Assembly: GCA_950106755.1 (NCBI GenBank)
Contig: OX467084.1
Location: 38,009,213 to 38,073,212 of the forward strand
Length of the DNA: 64,000 nucleotides
Source of the DNA: Climacium dendroides
Lineage: Eukaryota; Streptophyta; Bryopsida; Hypnales; Climaciaceae
Direction of reading: 5' to 3'
Part shown: positions 48,827 through 61,309 of the stretch, one piece after another
Layout of the letters: every line of letters starts with the position of its first letter
How positions within the stretch are numbered: the first letter of the stretch is position 1
Program-made: the position numbers and the translations under genes
The notes under the pieces: model-generated
Databases searched by the model: none
What the model saw: only the letters and a program-made list of their open reading frames with translations
What the model was told of the DNA's origin: nothing

Positions 48827-49149
48827 TCGGAAAAATACTTTTGATCAAAAGCATTGGCTATAAACACATTTGAGGGGAAAAAACAAGGGAGATAAAAACA
48901 ATATACTTTTAGGGGCAATATACTTTGCTATGGTTGAAAGTTATCAATCACCTTAAATGCTTCACCTAGTAACTACAATGCTACATAAGAGTAAGAATGT
49001 GGGCTTGCTTAAGCTCATACTAAGTTTGCAACCAAAGTGTAGTCCAACTCAAAGGACAACACTTCTAAATTTGCAAATAAAACACAACAAGTGAAACTTA
49101 ATTAAGATAATTATGAATGTAACTACACTTGGCAAAATCTTGGAAAAAA

Positions 49150-52100
49150 GACATAGCAACCACATTGCTCAAGCTTTTGTAGTAGGAATTTTTTATTTGC
49201 ATATTCTACTTTAAGTGTGTCATACCCAGACAACTACAACTCAAATAATTGAATTAGGCTCATGGAAGACTCTGAGAGTCACTTCAAATTCATACAACCT
49301 ACCAATGAAAGACGCTTGAGTTGTGACAATTGGCTAAGAGTTGCAAAGAGTTCCACCAATTTGCTACAACCTTTTAATGCCAATTAAGATAATCGAGTTG
49401 GGCTCATCAAAGATTCAGAGAGATGCTTCAAATTGACACAATTACCCAAACAAAGACACTCCAATTGGAACAATTCACCCAGAGACAAGCTAGGTTATTT
49501 GTCCTCATTAAAGACTTTCAAAATTCATAGTATGATAGAGATGGAGGAACTCCCTACATTACGTAGGTTGTCCAATGCTCACAATTTTCTCAAGTTGTAT
49601 AGTGTATCCAAAAGCTTCTTCAAGTAACAAGGGTCAATATCATACATTGTGAACTTCTTTTATTGAATGAGGTCTTTGAGGGATGTGGACAATTCTTCTA
49701 GATGGAATCCATTGTCAACCTCAAGAACCTTGAGCTTAGGGGACATAGGAGAACTTGCTTGGAAAATAGTAGAGAGGTGCAACTCTTGAAGGTAAAAAGA
49801 AAAACTCCCAATTATAAGTTTCTACAATCTTTTAGCTTTTTTGAGTGCAAGCTCTCCATTAGAGCTTCCAAGATGAAATCCAAAAATCAAGCTATGACAC
49901 TCTGATAGATTGAGCTTCTCAAGTCAAGACAAATGTCCAAATAATTTGGATGGGTTCTCTATGATAAGCTCCTACAATGCTCAAAGTTGGTATAATTTGC
50001 CTAAAGATTTGAATGGGATTCAAAGGCAACTACAATCACTCAAGTCAACCTTATACAAGTGATCCATTCATGTTTCAAATCCAACCATGCTTACCAACTA
50101 AGAGCACTTACTTAGGCCAAGGTACTCAAGATCAATCAATTGGCTTACACTAGTAAGAACTTCTTTCAAACCATAGCAACCTCAAAGCTGGAGTCTTTTG
50201 AGTTGTTTCAAGTGCCCAATCTCATGAGGAAGACTTTGTAGTCTTCCACACCTTGTAAGATCAAGCTCCAAAAGGTGAACTAAGTTGCCAATTGATTCCA
50301 TAAGTTCCTCTATAGAAAAGCAATGTCTCATTTGCAACACCGCACCAATTGCTTCAGTAATATGAGGCAAAGGACTAAAGTAAACCCAATCCACACAAAT
50401 CTAAGATAGTTCCTTCCAACATTTTTTCAAAAAAACTCCATGGCCCTCAGCCTATCAAAGCATTGGATTGTCCTTTCTCACATTTTCCCTCTTACTAGTG
50501 ATTTTAAAACAATTGATCTCAAATAATATGGTAATGACATCCCTTCAACAATTCCTGAGCCTTGACAAAACTATCAAATAAAAAAAGATTTATACCATGA
50601 TCTTTAAATGAAACAAATGAATTAAATAAGATAGTATACAATAATAATCCTTCAATACATCAAAATTCCTATTTATTGACTATATACGTCAAGAGATTTC
50701 AAATTTCAAGCACAAAAGAATCACTTGATTTCTTCTAAAAATACTCAATCTCTGTTAGCTCCTACAATCGGGTCACATTTTTCATCGCCCCGTGCAATCT
50801 CTCCAAAGATAAATTCCTCATTATTCTCTGATCCATATTCCTCAATTGGTCATGGATTGTAAAAAAACGTCTAAATTCATCAATTCCACCAACTTTGATT
50901 AGAGATCTTGCAAATAAGTTCTGCAATCCCATAGGCAAATTCCAAATTCATCCAATTGATTGTTCACTCAAATTATATGATGATTTTTCATAAAAGAAAC
51001 AAGAAAAGTCTAAAAACATGCTCTTGGTGTCATTAGACAAATTGTCATAGCTAATCTTTAGCCTCTTCTCCAAACTTCATTTTCATCACCACCATTATAA
51101 GATTGGGCCTCCTACAATTTCCTCAATGTCTCTTCTCACATTCCTTTCTGCATTCCAATAGAATGCATATGTTACTTCTATAAATGTTGCCCAATAACCT
51201 CCAAACTAAATAGAAGACAACAACAAGCTCAGGGGGTGCACTTAGTTCTACTACAATAAACCACGTGCGAACAAATGGTTAATAATAAACTATAAATTTA
51301 ACTTCAAATTTTGAGCATTGTTTACTAATGACTATAGGATTCTACTCCCAAAATTTCAAACTCAAATAAAATATGGAATGATTTCTAAAAGAGGTTAAAA
51401 ATGGACTAAAATGGCATGTTTTTTTAACTCAAATATTTTTAGAGAACACATTTAGATGACCATTGCATCAATATTCAATTCAAATGAGCTTTCAATAGAG
51501 AGTTAATTTTAGGAATTTTTTGTTCATTTTTTAGGCAATTTTTTCTTATATAATATAGGGGTGTGAAAGTTATTTTTCAGTTTTACAATGTATCTTTTTA
51601 CTTGAAAAATTTGTAACTAATTATTATTAAAAAATAAAAATATCAATAATTCAAAATTAAAAAATCTATTCATTTTTTTAAAAATTTATTTAGAATTCAA
51701 AAAATATATAAGGGGGCCAAAGTTTTGTTCGCACGTGGTTTTTAATGGACACTCTAAGTGACCCCCCCAAGAGGCCAAGACAACAAGCCTTGGCTATAAC
51801 CATAGACAAACCCTCCAAATTTTCAATCTCATCATCTTCAACCTCAATTCTACCAAATACATGGGACTATTAAGCAATTCCAGTTTCCAAAGCTTGAGCA
51901 TCATTCAAGAGTTCCACTTCCATTATTTCCACATCTTTCAATTCTTCCATGTCTACATGATTTTCCAATACTTCACAATTGCAACATGTCACAATCACAT
52001 GGCTTCCCCTATTGAGGCTCTTTTGAAACATAGACACTTGCAAACTTTTGAGTGTTTCAAAATCTCCCATGTCTTCAATTACTATCAACACTTTCTTTTC

Positions 52101-52665
52101 CATTATGCATTGCTTGATGCTCTAGAGGTGGTTTGAACTCATAAAATTTGTACTACCAAAATCTACACCACATAACTCCTGCAACAACTCCATTTGAACA
52201 TATGTCACATCCCTTGATCTCAAATCTTATAAAAAACATGTTTTATCATAGAATTTGGCTTGTGAATTGTAATAAAAAAAATTTGCTTATTGCAGTCTTT
52301 CTAATCCCACCCATTCCCACCAAGCCAAAGATGGAAATTGTACCAAGCTTTTTAAAAATAAATTTTTTCTTGTCATCCATCTCCACCAAACCACCATTGG
52401 AAAGATTCAATAGGCAACTTTCCTTGTTTTTGTTGTATTTGATCTCTTTTGATATGTAGCCTATCAAGCATAGATAGCCATAATCTACTTTGCTTTGTAG
52501 TCTACAAATATCAAAATGACTTGCATTTAAGGGCAAAAATCTACCTCCAACTTGTCTAACAAACGATTCTAGAACAACCACTCTTTCACATTCAACAAGC
52601 AACAATGATTCAATAATGAAGAAAAGGATAAACATAAAAGACTTACAAGAGTACAACATGGTCAA
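49150..52665 (-). pseudogene. NB-ARC-LRR disease-resistance gene relic
   Basis: Minus-strand relic of a plant intracellular immune receptor. At 52,300-52,340 a P-loop reads VGMGGIRKTA, where the usual form is GMGGIGKTT. After a frameshift come CFL*DLRSRDV and LLQELCGVDFGS, with in-frame stops TAA and TAG. The kinase-2 motif is KKVLIVIEDMGD (about 52,090) and RNBS-B is RGSHVIVTCCN (about 52,000). A damaged linker follows (about 50,750-50,880). LRRs at 50,400-49,150 include LVHLLELDLTRCGRLQSLP, a TGA stop after HLKQLKRLQL, then GCYGLKEVLTSVSQL and LSQLKRLSLVGCMNLK, again with stops. The order of domains is intact, so it is one decayed gene. The N-terminal domain was not recognised; an open stretch at 52989-53246 could belong to it. 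Confidence 0.88.
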
Positions 52666-54628
52666 AAAAATTCAAATGTAAAATAAATCAATGAACTAAA
52701 TTCAATATTAGGTTTCAATGTAGGATAAAAGCAATAAACAAGAGTACATACTCATATGCAATGTAGCATGCATCTCGTTGACGTTAAAATACATCCACTC
52801 ATTGACAAACTTCAAGACTAAACAACTCAAGATGATTCATACAAGAACCTAGTAAATGGATTCAATGGTGAAAAATCAACTTGCACTCCAACATGAGGTG
52901 TAGCATAAAAATAAAAAGCCCCTAAGTTACAAAGAAAATTTTGAACCTCTTTGTCTCATTGTACGTTTTGAAATGCAATTACTACAATTTACATAGCTAC
53001 CAAGCCTCTAAAACTATGGCACACAAACAAAACAAGACAACCATGTTGCCCTATTCCAACTAAGGTCATCTCTTGAACTAGACTCTCTTTCAAACAATAT
53101 GGGTCCATCCTCCCCGATGTTGATGTGTGCACAACATTAGCATCATAAGAAAGGGAAAAGACTTCTTGCATGTGGAATTTCTTTGCCAACCAAGTCTCTA
53201 GCCAACAAGTGTCTTGCATTCCATCCCTAGCCAACCAAGTTTTCAAATATGCTTCCTTAGACCCATCAAATTAAAGGCCATGAATGAATATTATTTCAAT
53301 GTCTGTTTGTTCTTGGAGCTCACAGAATGTATAAATAACATCACGCAATTACAAAATAGTCTAATAATTGGAACTTGAAAATTAGATAGTTGCTTCTTAC
53401 ATGCATTCTTATGGTATGTAAGTTGCTCAGCACATAGCATACTATAGAATTAAAAAATATGTACCTACTTTCTACGAATAGAATTATTGGTACCAAGTGA
53501 AGAAGTCTTGCCACTTAGACTTGATTCTCATCAATAATCAAAACAACAAGAGCCTTGATGATGAAACTAAAATAGGAATATTATATAACTATGCTCCTAA
53601 AAAATAATTTCTTAAATGTTACTACAAATTTGAATTAAAAGTGTTGATTATGAACAAAGAGTTGAGACTATGAAATGAACCTCCAAAACTAAAGAAACAA
53701 ATTGGTTTGAACAAAGCTTATTAGGTTGAGTGAACACAAAGTCCCTATCAACACAAAGTTTCTTTCGGCTTTCATGTACCATTGCATAGTCAACACATGA
53801 AGCAAGTGCAATACAAGAAAACCTGCAATGGTCAAATCATGCCAAATGAGAATATTGCATCAAAATGCACTTGAAAGAACAAAAAAAGTAAATAAGTTCT
53901 TCATCATCTACTAGATTTCAATGTCTCCTAGTAGTATAATTGTTGCAAAATTTGAATCAATAGACCTTTTGTGTAAGAAACATATTATATTCTTTAGATT
54001 TCTACCAATAGATTTTAAAATGCACATTCAAATTTTTTTTATGAAAATGCGCAAAGATGAATATATGACCCTCCAAATGGATGAAATCATAATAGTGGGA
54101 CATGACATTCAAGACTTATTCTAAAAACATAGATGTTATTAGAAAAGATATTAGAGTCCATAGTCAACACTAAAGGATTACAAACCAATAGAGTTCATCA
54201 TAATGTCATATAAAATCCCATTTATGCAGTGCCACTTTTACATACTTATTCTGAAAATCATTTGAATTCTAATTCAATTTAATATTTCTTGGAATGGCAA
54301 CAAAACATGCCTTATTCTTCTTAAATGATTTTGGAATGACAACAAGACACAATTGCATGCAATCGAATCACTACAAGTTATCTTCTTTTTAATTGAAGGT
54401 TTAGGACCCATCCTTGCAAAATTAGGGGATCAATTATAAAATTGCACCACTCCACTCAAAATTAGCAGTTGATTGCTTCTAGTTGTAAAATTATAAAATA
54501 TTGTAAGAATTCAAATACATTCTAGAAAAAGTATGGCAAGAAGCACCATATGGGGGGGCATGTCTCTAACTTCGAAGACTTACCATTCAATGCTTTAAGA
54601 AAATAGATTGTCCAAGCAATTCCAATAA
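52666..54628. other. AT-rich intergenic DNA
   Basis: The N-terminal part of the NB-LRR relic may lie in the first 600 bases. No gene is recognised in the rest. Confidence 0.45.
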
Positions 54629-55796
54629 ATTAGGGCTAGTTTATACTTGGGGCCAGATTGAGGGCCGGCCAGAACTCTATAAGTTTAAACCAATGGAGTT
54701 GCTCTATTCCTTCAAATCCGGTCCAAGGGCTTTATACTTGGGACCAGATGGAACTACAACTCATCCTATGTGTCGCCTTAGGTGGCATGGTTTTGGCGCC
54801 AAACCATCCGGCCCCAAGGGAGCAATCAGGCTGAGGTTTTGGGTGGCCTGATTTCCCATTTAAGGCCAAATTGGGCTCTTCCATTGGATTGTGCAAATTT
54901 CCACCGTCTACTAATGCAAAATCTTTTGTTTTTTATTTTGATGAATTGCGAGCTCAAAAAACTTCCACCAATTTACATTGCTAATTTTTGGAGCTTATCT
55001 GTTGTCAATATTTTAGTTTGAAAATTGGGAGTAGTGGGTTGAGTTGGGGGCTCTGGGATGGAAGTGTATATAGTTAATATAATTTATTATATAAACTTAT
55101 TATAATATAATATATACAGTTTTGTTCGTTTGATAAGATGCTTTGTAAAATTGTTCTTAACTGAATATGAGATTTTAAAGCTTATTTGGTTCAATGATTT
55201 TTAATTCACTCAACATAAGATGTTTATTTTTATTTGGTATTTGGTACATGTTTATTTGGTAGAGTTGTTTTTAATTTCAAAATGTCTAAGGCACCAAATT
55301 TTGGTGTCAACAATACTTTGAAGTTTAATAAAACTTAACCAAATTACTAGTTTTAGTAGTTTTTTTTATATATATTTTAAGTTATTTAGTTTCAACATCA
55401 ATTCTAATTTTAGTGAAAGAACTCCTTTTTTCAAATAGAAAACAAAGGAAGAGAAAGGAAAGGTTCAAAAAAATATTTAAAAGCTTTCTCTTCTATTTTT
55501 GAAATAGAAAAAATAGGAAGAAAAAAGAAAAGATGTGTGTGGTGTATTTTTTATATTGAGCCTTAAAGAAAATACAAGAGCACATTAATCCTCAATCCGG
55601 TCCTTAAATTCAGCCGCATCACTTTATATTACTTGAGGCCGAAGTGATGAATCCTCAATCCGGCCTCAAAATCCGACCTCACCACTTTACACTATCCAGG
55701 GCCGGAGTGGTGAATTGGGGCCGAATTGAGCCAAATTGAAGGCAAATTGGGCCAGCCTTCCATCCGACCCTAGAGCGTGTATAAACCAGTCCTAAT
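54629..55796. mobile_element. Non-autonomous DNA transposon with terminal inverted repeats, about 1.17 kb
   Basis: The left end is ATTAGGGCTAGTTTATAC and the right end is GTATAAACCAGTCCTAAT; they are reverse complements with two mismatches over 18 bases. TAA flanks both sides (54626-54628 and 55797-55799). The ends are rich in GGCC and ATCCGGYC motifs, for example TTATACTTGGGGCCAGA at 54641 and a close copy at about 54,730. A 3-bp TAA/TTA target is typical of PIF/Harbinger elements, but no transposase is present, so the superfamily is uncertain. Confidence 0.7.
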
Positions 55797-55799
55797 TAA

Positions 55800-56530
55800 G
55801 TTGCGTTCGGAATGAGACGGTTTCATGCGTGCTCATCGAAACCCTTGCATTACAATTGCCAGTTCTTCTTCTTCTCCTTGGTTTCTTCAAAGTTCCACTT
55901 TCTTTCTGCATCGTCTCTCCTTCAATTTCTCAGGTAAGTTGAGCAAATGCGTCTTCATCACTCTTCACTGAAGCATCTGAGATAGCTAGACTCCGCATCA
56001 AATCTGGAAGAAAACTTCCTAATCGCACTCAGTAGGTTCTTCATATTGGCAACGGCAAGGCAAGTTAATACATACGTACCACTTCTAAACACCGGTGCAA
56101 ACCCTTTCCTTGTATTCACTACCGAAGCCTCCTCGTAAAAGGACTCTCCTGGAGTCTGGGGATTTCCTCCTTTCTTCGTTTCGAGCTTCGTTTCGGAGAA
56201 GGAAAGAGTGCTCTACAGTTGGTCACTTCTCCGAAGATTGAATTTCCAAGGATGCTGGAATCCAACAGAACATATACTTGCACAGAACACATTCATTTGT
56301 GGTGAAGTGGGCGCTTTTCTGCACAGACAACTTCTCTGCAAACGTGGACACAAAGTTATTGCAAGAGGCCGATGGACACTCAGATTGAAACCAACAATTC
56401 ACGAATCACAGTCAACCTGCCTGGGTCTAAGCATGCCTCATCGTCATGCTCGGCGTGGGTGCTCACCACAGATCTGAAATACGTCGTAAGGTAGTCGGCC
56501 CATAAAGCGAGCATCTAAGGACTGAAACTG
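55800..56530 (+). other. GC-richer segment, possible orphan 5' gene end
   Basis: Composition is gene-like and a strong donor motif (TTTCTCAG|GTAAG) lies at 55933. A short ATG frame from 55812 runs into that site. No downstream exon or protein family could be recognised. It may be the start of a non-coding or broken gene whose promoter now lies next to the transposon at 54629-55796. Confidence 0.3.
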
Positions 56531-57934
56531 AATTTGGGGCAGGTGAAACTTCTCAAAATATTTTTCATTAAATTTTCCTTGAAAGAAAAGAGGAACTGGC
56601 ATCTAACCCAAGTTGTTTCATATTTTTTGGATCATTCTTGAATTAGTTATGAATTTTCAAACGAGATGTGGTATAGGTCCCTATTTATGTCCCTAGGGCT
56701 TCCATGAACTGTTCACTTGCAACTTCTGAAGATAAATGGGAAAGCAAAGAGTATGATTGGCTCTTATCATTAACAATGCTTTTTTCTTTCCATTCATTTA
56801 AGGACTACAAAGGTCCATTTAAGAACCACTTCATATCCATTCACAACCACCTATATGGGCAATTCTTAATGCCCGCTCATATTTCAAGCCTCCTACCTTA
56901 TTCTACCTCACATTCCCTCAAGAAAGATGGTTTGATCAAAACCAACAAGTTTTTGGAGCTTTGTGGAATTAGTTATGAAATTTTGAAGTTGAAATAGCAT
57001 AGGGCTCTAAAATTGCCCACCTCCTAAAGTATACATTGTTTGTATATTGTTGAAGGCTACAAAAAGTAGTATGTACAAATATTGTACATTTGAGGAGGGG
57101 TGTGATTTTAGAGCTTATGCACTTTTAGAACTTCCTACCTTAACATTCAGTAGCCTTTGTGCCCACTACATTTCCTCCATGCACCGTGGTCACCACATTC
57201 AGCCTCTACTTGTCCATTTAGTTATTGCCATGCAACATTGTTGGGTGTGGAATATTCCATACCATGTACACTCTCAAAGCCAAAGGCAATGAGAGTGGAT
57301 GCTATTGAATATTATGGACCATGTGCATTGAATCAAGGTTTATTTTTAAATTTTTTTTATGAAGTGGCGATATAAAATGTTATAGTGGTGCTTCAAATTT
57401 CAACATTCATCCACATATTGGATAGAAAATACCACATTAGCACATATTACATGTGCATAATTTTGTTTTCATCCACAATTTGACAATTTCATCTAAGATT
57501 TTTTTAAATTTGAAGTTTTTGGCAAAAAAACTCATGATTTGTTGACATTTTTAGCCAAATTATTTTTTCTGATCATGAGTTGGGTCTCGGGTCTTAAACA
57601 AATACCTTCATCCAATATTGGTGCATTCATTCAATGGTAACTACACCTTAATTGTGACATGTTTCTAAACCCAACTCCTTCAAATTCTTGCCTAAAATTT
57701 ACAATCTCTATGAAGATCGAGGATCAATTTTTAGATACATCTATATAACACATATATAACACGTATAAAAATTTATAGCTTATTTACAACATGTCCAAAA
57801 CATACATTTAAAGAGAATCTAAAATTGCTTTTAGCCTACCAACAAAATTCAACAAAACCATATTGCATGACAGTAAAACTGACCCATGCTTCAAACTCTT
57901 ATTCAGGCGATTTTACGTGCTGTTTCCCTCACAC
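56531..57934. other. Intergenic DNA
   Basis: Two ORF-like stretches (56704-56997, 97 codons with an ATG; 57047-57292) show no recognised family and are probably chance. Two diverged copies of a GAATTAGTTATGAA segment (56641 and 56964) suggest old repeat DNA. The last 200 bases are the 3' flank of the DUF4419 gene. Confidence 0.4.
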
Positions 57935-59017
57935 TCAATGAACCCCACCCCAATGGAAAACCCCCTTCTCCGCGGTCCCGTGATCAGCAGCCTCGGTCAC
58001 CAGCCACCCCAACTGCGGCGCCACGGTCTTAGACACGGGATCGATGACCACGCCCACCAGTCCCCCTCGCAACAGCATCTCAATCTCCTCCTCAAAATAC
58101 TCCCACACGAACGGCGTCTCGGACAACCCCGAGGGAAAAAACGAAGGATCCAAGCGCACATTCGATTCCCCCACCGCAGCAGGGTTCAGTCCCCCACCAA
58201 CGTAGAGAAACAGGGATCCGATCCACCCCGAAATCGTCGTCACGCCTCCAGAACCGATTGCGCCGTGTTTCAGAAACAAATCGTTCCAAAACGCTTGCTC
58301 AATTCTGTTATCGAATGCGTTTTCGATGTGTGCGAGAATAACGTCAAGCTTTGCTCGCCACGGGGAGAGGTCGAGCTCATCCAGCAGCGTAAGAGCCGCT
58401 CGCATGCTTGACCAATCTTGTTTTGTACCCGTGAGTTCGATGGACGGGATGCCGCAGAGCGTCATCACGCGGTACTCGAAGTAGCTTTTCACCACGTCCA
58501 TGAACACAATGGCGTGCGCGACGCGCGCTGTATGGTCTGTTGTTGTGAAGCGCGTGTTGAGTGCTTGGAGGGCCGATTTGCCGCTGAGCTTTGCGGAGAT
58601 TTGGTCTGCGAAGCAGCAGGCGATGTTGCCCCAGTCGTTGTTAGGATTTCCTCTTCGTAGGGTGTCGTCTCGCACTTTTAGGGTTTCGCGACCCTGGTGG
58701 CTCACGAAGGTGTGACGGTGCTTCTCCGGGTCTTGGCTGACGTGAGTGGAGACGCCTTGCATAATCGTGTTCCAGATGGCGTCCGGGCTGAGGGCGAGGG
58801 GCAGGTGGTGGCTGAAGGAGAGGTAGACGGCGGCGAGGAGGGGGTTCTTAGTGCCGAGGTTGTTGGGGAGGAAAGTGGATGTGCGGTGGGAGAAGCATTC
58901 GACGGGCTTGGCGCCGGCCAAGGACTTGGCCTGCTGATCGCCCTCGACCAATCGGGAAAGGAGTCGTGTGGTGCCTGCCAGGTCTTGCTCCACATCATTC
59001 ACCTTGAACTTCACCAT
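57935..59017 (-). CDS. DUF4419 family protein
   Basis: A single-exon frame of 360 residues from the ATG at 59017 to TGA. Family features: HRTSTFLPNN near residue 44, the conserved YLSFSHHLPLALSPDAIWN (65-83), SQDPEKHRHTFV and REVLKVRDD-type segments (REETL is changed to RETLKVRDD here), a WGNIACCFADQI segment, IVFMDVVKSYFEYR, CGIPSIELTG and a C-terminal GWIGSLFLYV. The biochemical role of the family is unknown. It is common in fungi and occurs in some plants and bacteria. There is no signal peptide or membrane segment. The gene is strongly GC-rich compared with its flanks. An acceptor TTTTGCAG lies 26 bases before the ATG, so the leader is probably spliced. Confidence 0.85.
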   Translation of the reverse strand: MVKFKVNDVEQDLAGTTRLLSRLVEGDQQAKSLAGAKPVECFSHRTSTFLPNNLGTKNPLLAAVYLSFSHHLPLALSPDAIWNTIMQGVSTHVSQDPEKHRHTFVSHQGRETLKVRDDTLRRGNPNNDWGNIACCFADQISAKLSGKSALQALNTRFTTTDHTARVAHAIVFMDVVKSYFEYRVMTLCGIPSIELTGTKQDWSSMRAALTLLDELDLSPWRAKLDVILAHIENAFDNRIEQAFWNDLFLKHGAIGSGGVTTISGWIGSLFLYVGGGLNPAAVGESNVRLDPSFFPSGLSETPFVWEYFEEEIEMLLRGGLVGVVIDPVSKTVAPQLGWLVTEAADHGTAEKGVFHWGGVH

Positions 59018-60070
59018 GGTTGAGTAATCCTGCTTTTAGTGTCTGCAAAACAATTTAGTCAGTTGCAGTGAAAGAGTATTGCCTAACCCGAGCAGATGCC
59101 CAATAGCAAAATGCTTAGACTATTTGACACTCCTGACTCAAGCACTCGACTGATACAAAGAAAACTCGAGAGCCTTTTCAAGCAGGATACTAGAAGCACG
59201 GAAACACGAAAGCACGAAATCTGTATGAAGTTTGGAAATTAAATGTAGCTCAAACCCTAGAATCGAGTGTGTAGGAATAAACCAAGAATTGTGCTCTTCA
59301 CAACTTGGAAGTTACCATCCGCAAGGGAGACTCATTCAGGTTACAATAGCAAGCAAATCCAATGGAAACGAACCGACACTTCAGGGCAGGATGATCTACC
59401 GCTTGAACAGCTATTACAGAGTACTAAATCAACAATATACTGCAATTGAGGGTTTATATGAGCGTGGAAATCCAATTACGTCTTCACTATGAAATCTCCC
59501 GCTCTCCACTCTTCAACAACTGTCGACTCCACAATCCGATCCAAACCCACAGTCACCGACACTTCAAGCTCCGCAGTTTCCACCCAGGCTAAGTTCAATC
59601 AGCTGCAGAGCTAGATTTCGTGGACTCCTGATACCTTTGAGAGATCGATCTGATGGTGGAGCTAATTCATAGTCAGTACTGCGAGTAAGCTCACGAAAAT
59701 CACAGTTGTGGCTTTACAGACACGTTTTCAACGAGCTGAAGCAAGTTTCTATCGTTTCCAGCCATTTAAAATCGTACAGACTTATCTACACCGACATTTC
59801 TCTCGTTTCCCGTGGACTCTGATTACGTTTCGGCCAGTGGTTGATAACTCCCTTACCCAAGAACGTAAACGGCGAGAAGTCCCTGAGATTGGCTGGAAGA
59901 ATTGCCTGGTCTAATCTAGCCAAACGGCGTCAGGAAGGGAAAATATCTCGGTTCGTTTCTGTGCCAGATGAGTGGATGTTTGTGGAGATCGCTGACTATT
60001 TGGAGCTAAGTCCTCAGTTTCTTCCGCTCATGCTTCCCGAGGCACGCACTGCAAAACAACGCACATAAAA
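59018..60070 (-). promoter_or_regulatory. Leader and upstream region of the DUF4419 gene
   Basis: A 5'-UTR intron acceptor (GTTTTGCAG) is at 59043-59044. Gene-like composition continues to about 60,070 and then drops sharply, suggesting that transcription starts in 59,500-60,050. A plus-strand open stretch at 59841-60068 contains FVSVPDEWMFVEIADYLEL, has no ATG near its start and matches no family known to me. Confidence 0.4.
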
Positions 60071-61309
60071 AACTCGTGGCGTCAGGTGGCACCTTTAGAA
60101 CTCGTTGGCTGCAGAAACTTAACCCTTAATAAGACATTTCATATCTGGGCTTGGTCAAACTTCATTAGATTTCTACATTAAAACAAAAATCTCAATATTT
60201 TGATATTTTTCACATGCAGTAACATTTGTCTGAAGTTGAATCTCATTTTATTTTTTTCATAATTAAAAAAAATCAAATTGAATTTTATACAATTTTAAAA
60301 AGAAAATTCCATTACAAAAATGCTGTAAATAGTAGGGAATTTTTTTTGAAAAATGGAAATAATAGTGACAAACATCATGGTGTAATTGTTGAGATTACAC
60401 CAAAAGAAATTTGATAGAAAAAGTTCAAAAGTGGTGTATTTTGAGCTTTCAAGAAGCTATCTTGAAAGTGTTATAAATATTACAGTTTTAACAATTTTGA
60501 CCTCAAATGAAGTAAAAAATAGATTTTTAGAGCTACATTTTCTTAGTTAAGCTTAAAAAAATTTAAAATTAAGAAGTGTATGAAAATTTAATTTTTGACT
60601 TTCAAAATGCCTAAAGGGCTTGCATTGTCCTTTAAGGGTTAATTCATCATTGGTGTACCTTGTGTTGTTGCCACAATATAACAAAACAAATAATGAAATA
60701 AAAATAGAATTAATTTTTTAATTTTTTAATTCATAAATAATGAAATAAAAATAGAAGTAATTTTCTAATTTTTAAATTCATAAAAAATTCAAAATTTTCA
60801 ATATCTTCTCTACCATGAATTGGAATGCCAAAACAAAACAAATTTTGGCTTCACATAAATCTAGGTATGAGACCTTCTAAACAAAAAAGACTTTCACAAG
60901 GAATTCAAACCATTTGACCATAGAAAACCAAAAGGTTATGCCCTCAATTCTAAGATTTGTCGTTATATAATAGAAAACTACTAAAAATAGAAGACTATAA
61001 TTAGATTGTAGAACGTTCTTTTCTACCTTTTACTTTCTATTTGTGATTCTATATAAAACTATCTACTAAAGTAAAAGTCCTGGTCATACCTAGAAATGTG
61101 GACAAAGAAGTCCATTCTTCACTTGGACCTTTTCGATAGAGTTAATTCTCTACCAAATTAAAATTAACCCCTAAAGTTCCAAAATCCATATGGGGAACTC
61201 TTAAGATTTCAAGTAGGCTTGTGTGATTTCAATTTTTGACATGATTTAAATTTTGTTTTGAATATAGAAAATTAGATTAGCTTTTGGGGAATATAATTTT
61301 TTTCAATAA
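60071..61309. other. AT-rich intergenic DNA
   Basis: No gene is recognised. The segment at 60,640-60,680 (GTGTACCTTGTGTTGTTGCCA) resembles the left flank of the large CACTA element at about 14,217, so repeat DNA is shared between these sites. Confidence 0.45.

Noticed and set aside
52989..53246. Open frame upstream of the NB-LRR relic as a TIR domain
   Set aside because: None of the usual TIR motifs could be matched, so it was left as a possible but unassigned N-terminal remnant.
58418..59023. Plus-strand open frames across the DUF4419 gene
   Set aside because: They are antisense shadows caused by high GC content. The minus-strand frame is the one with family motifs.
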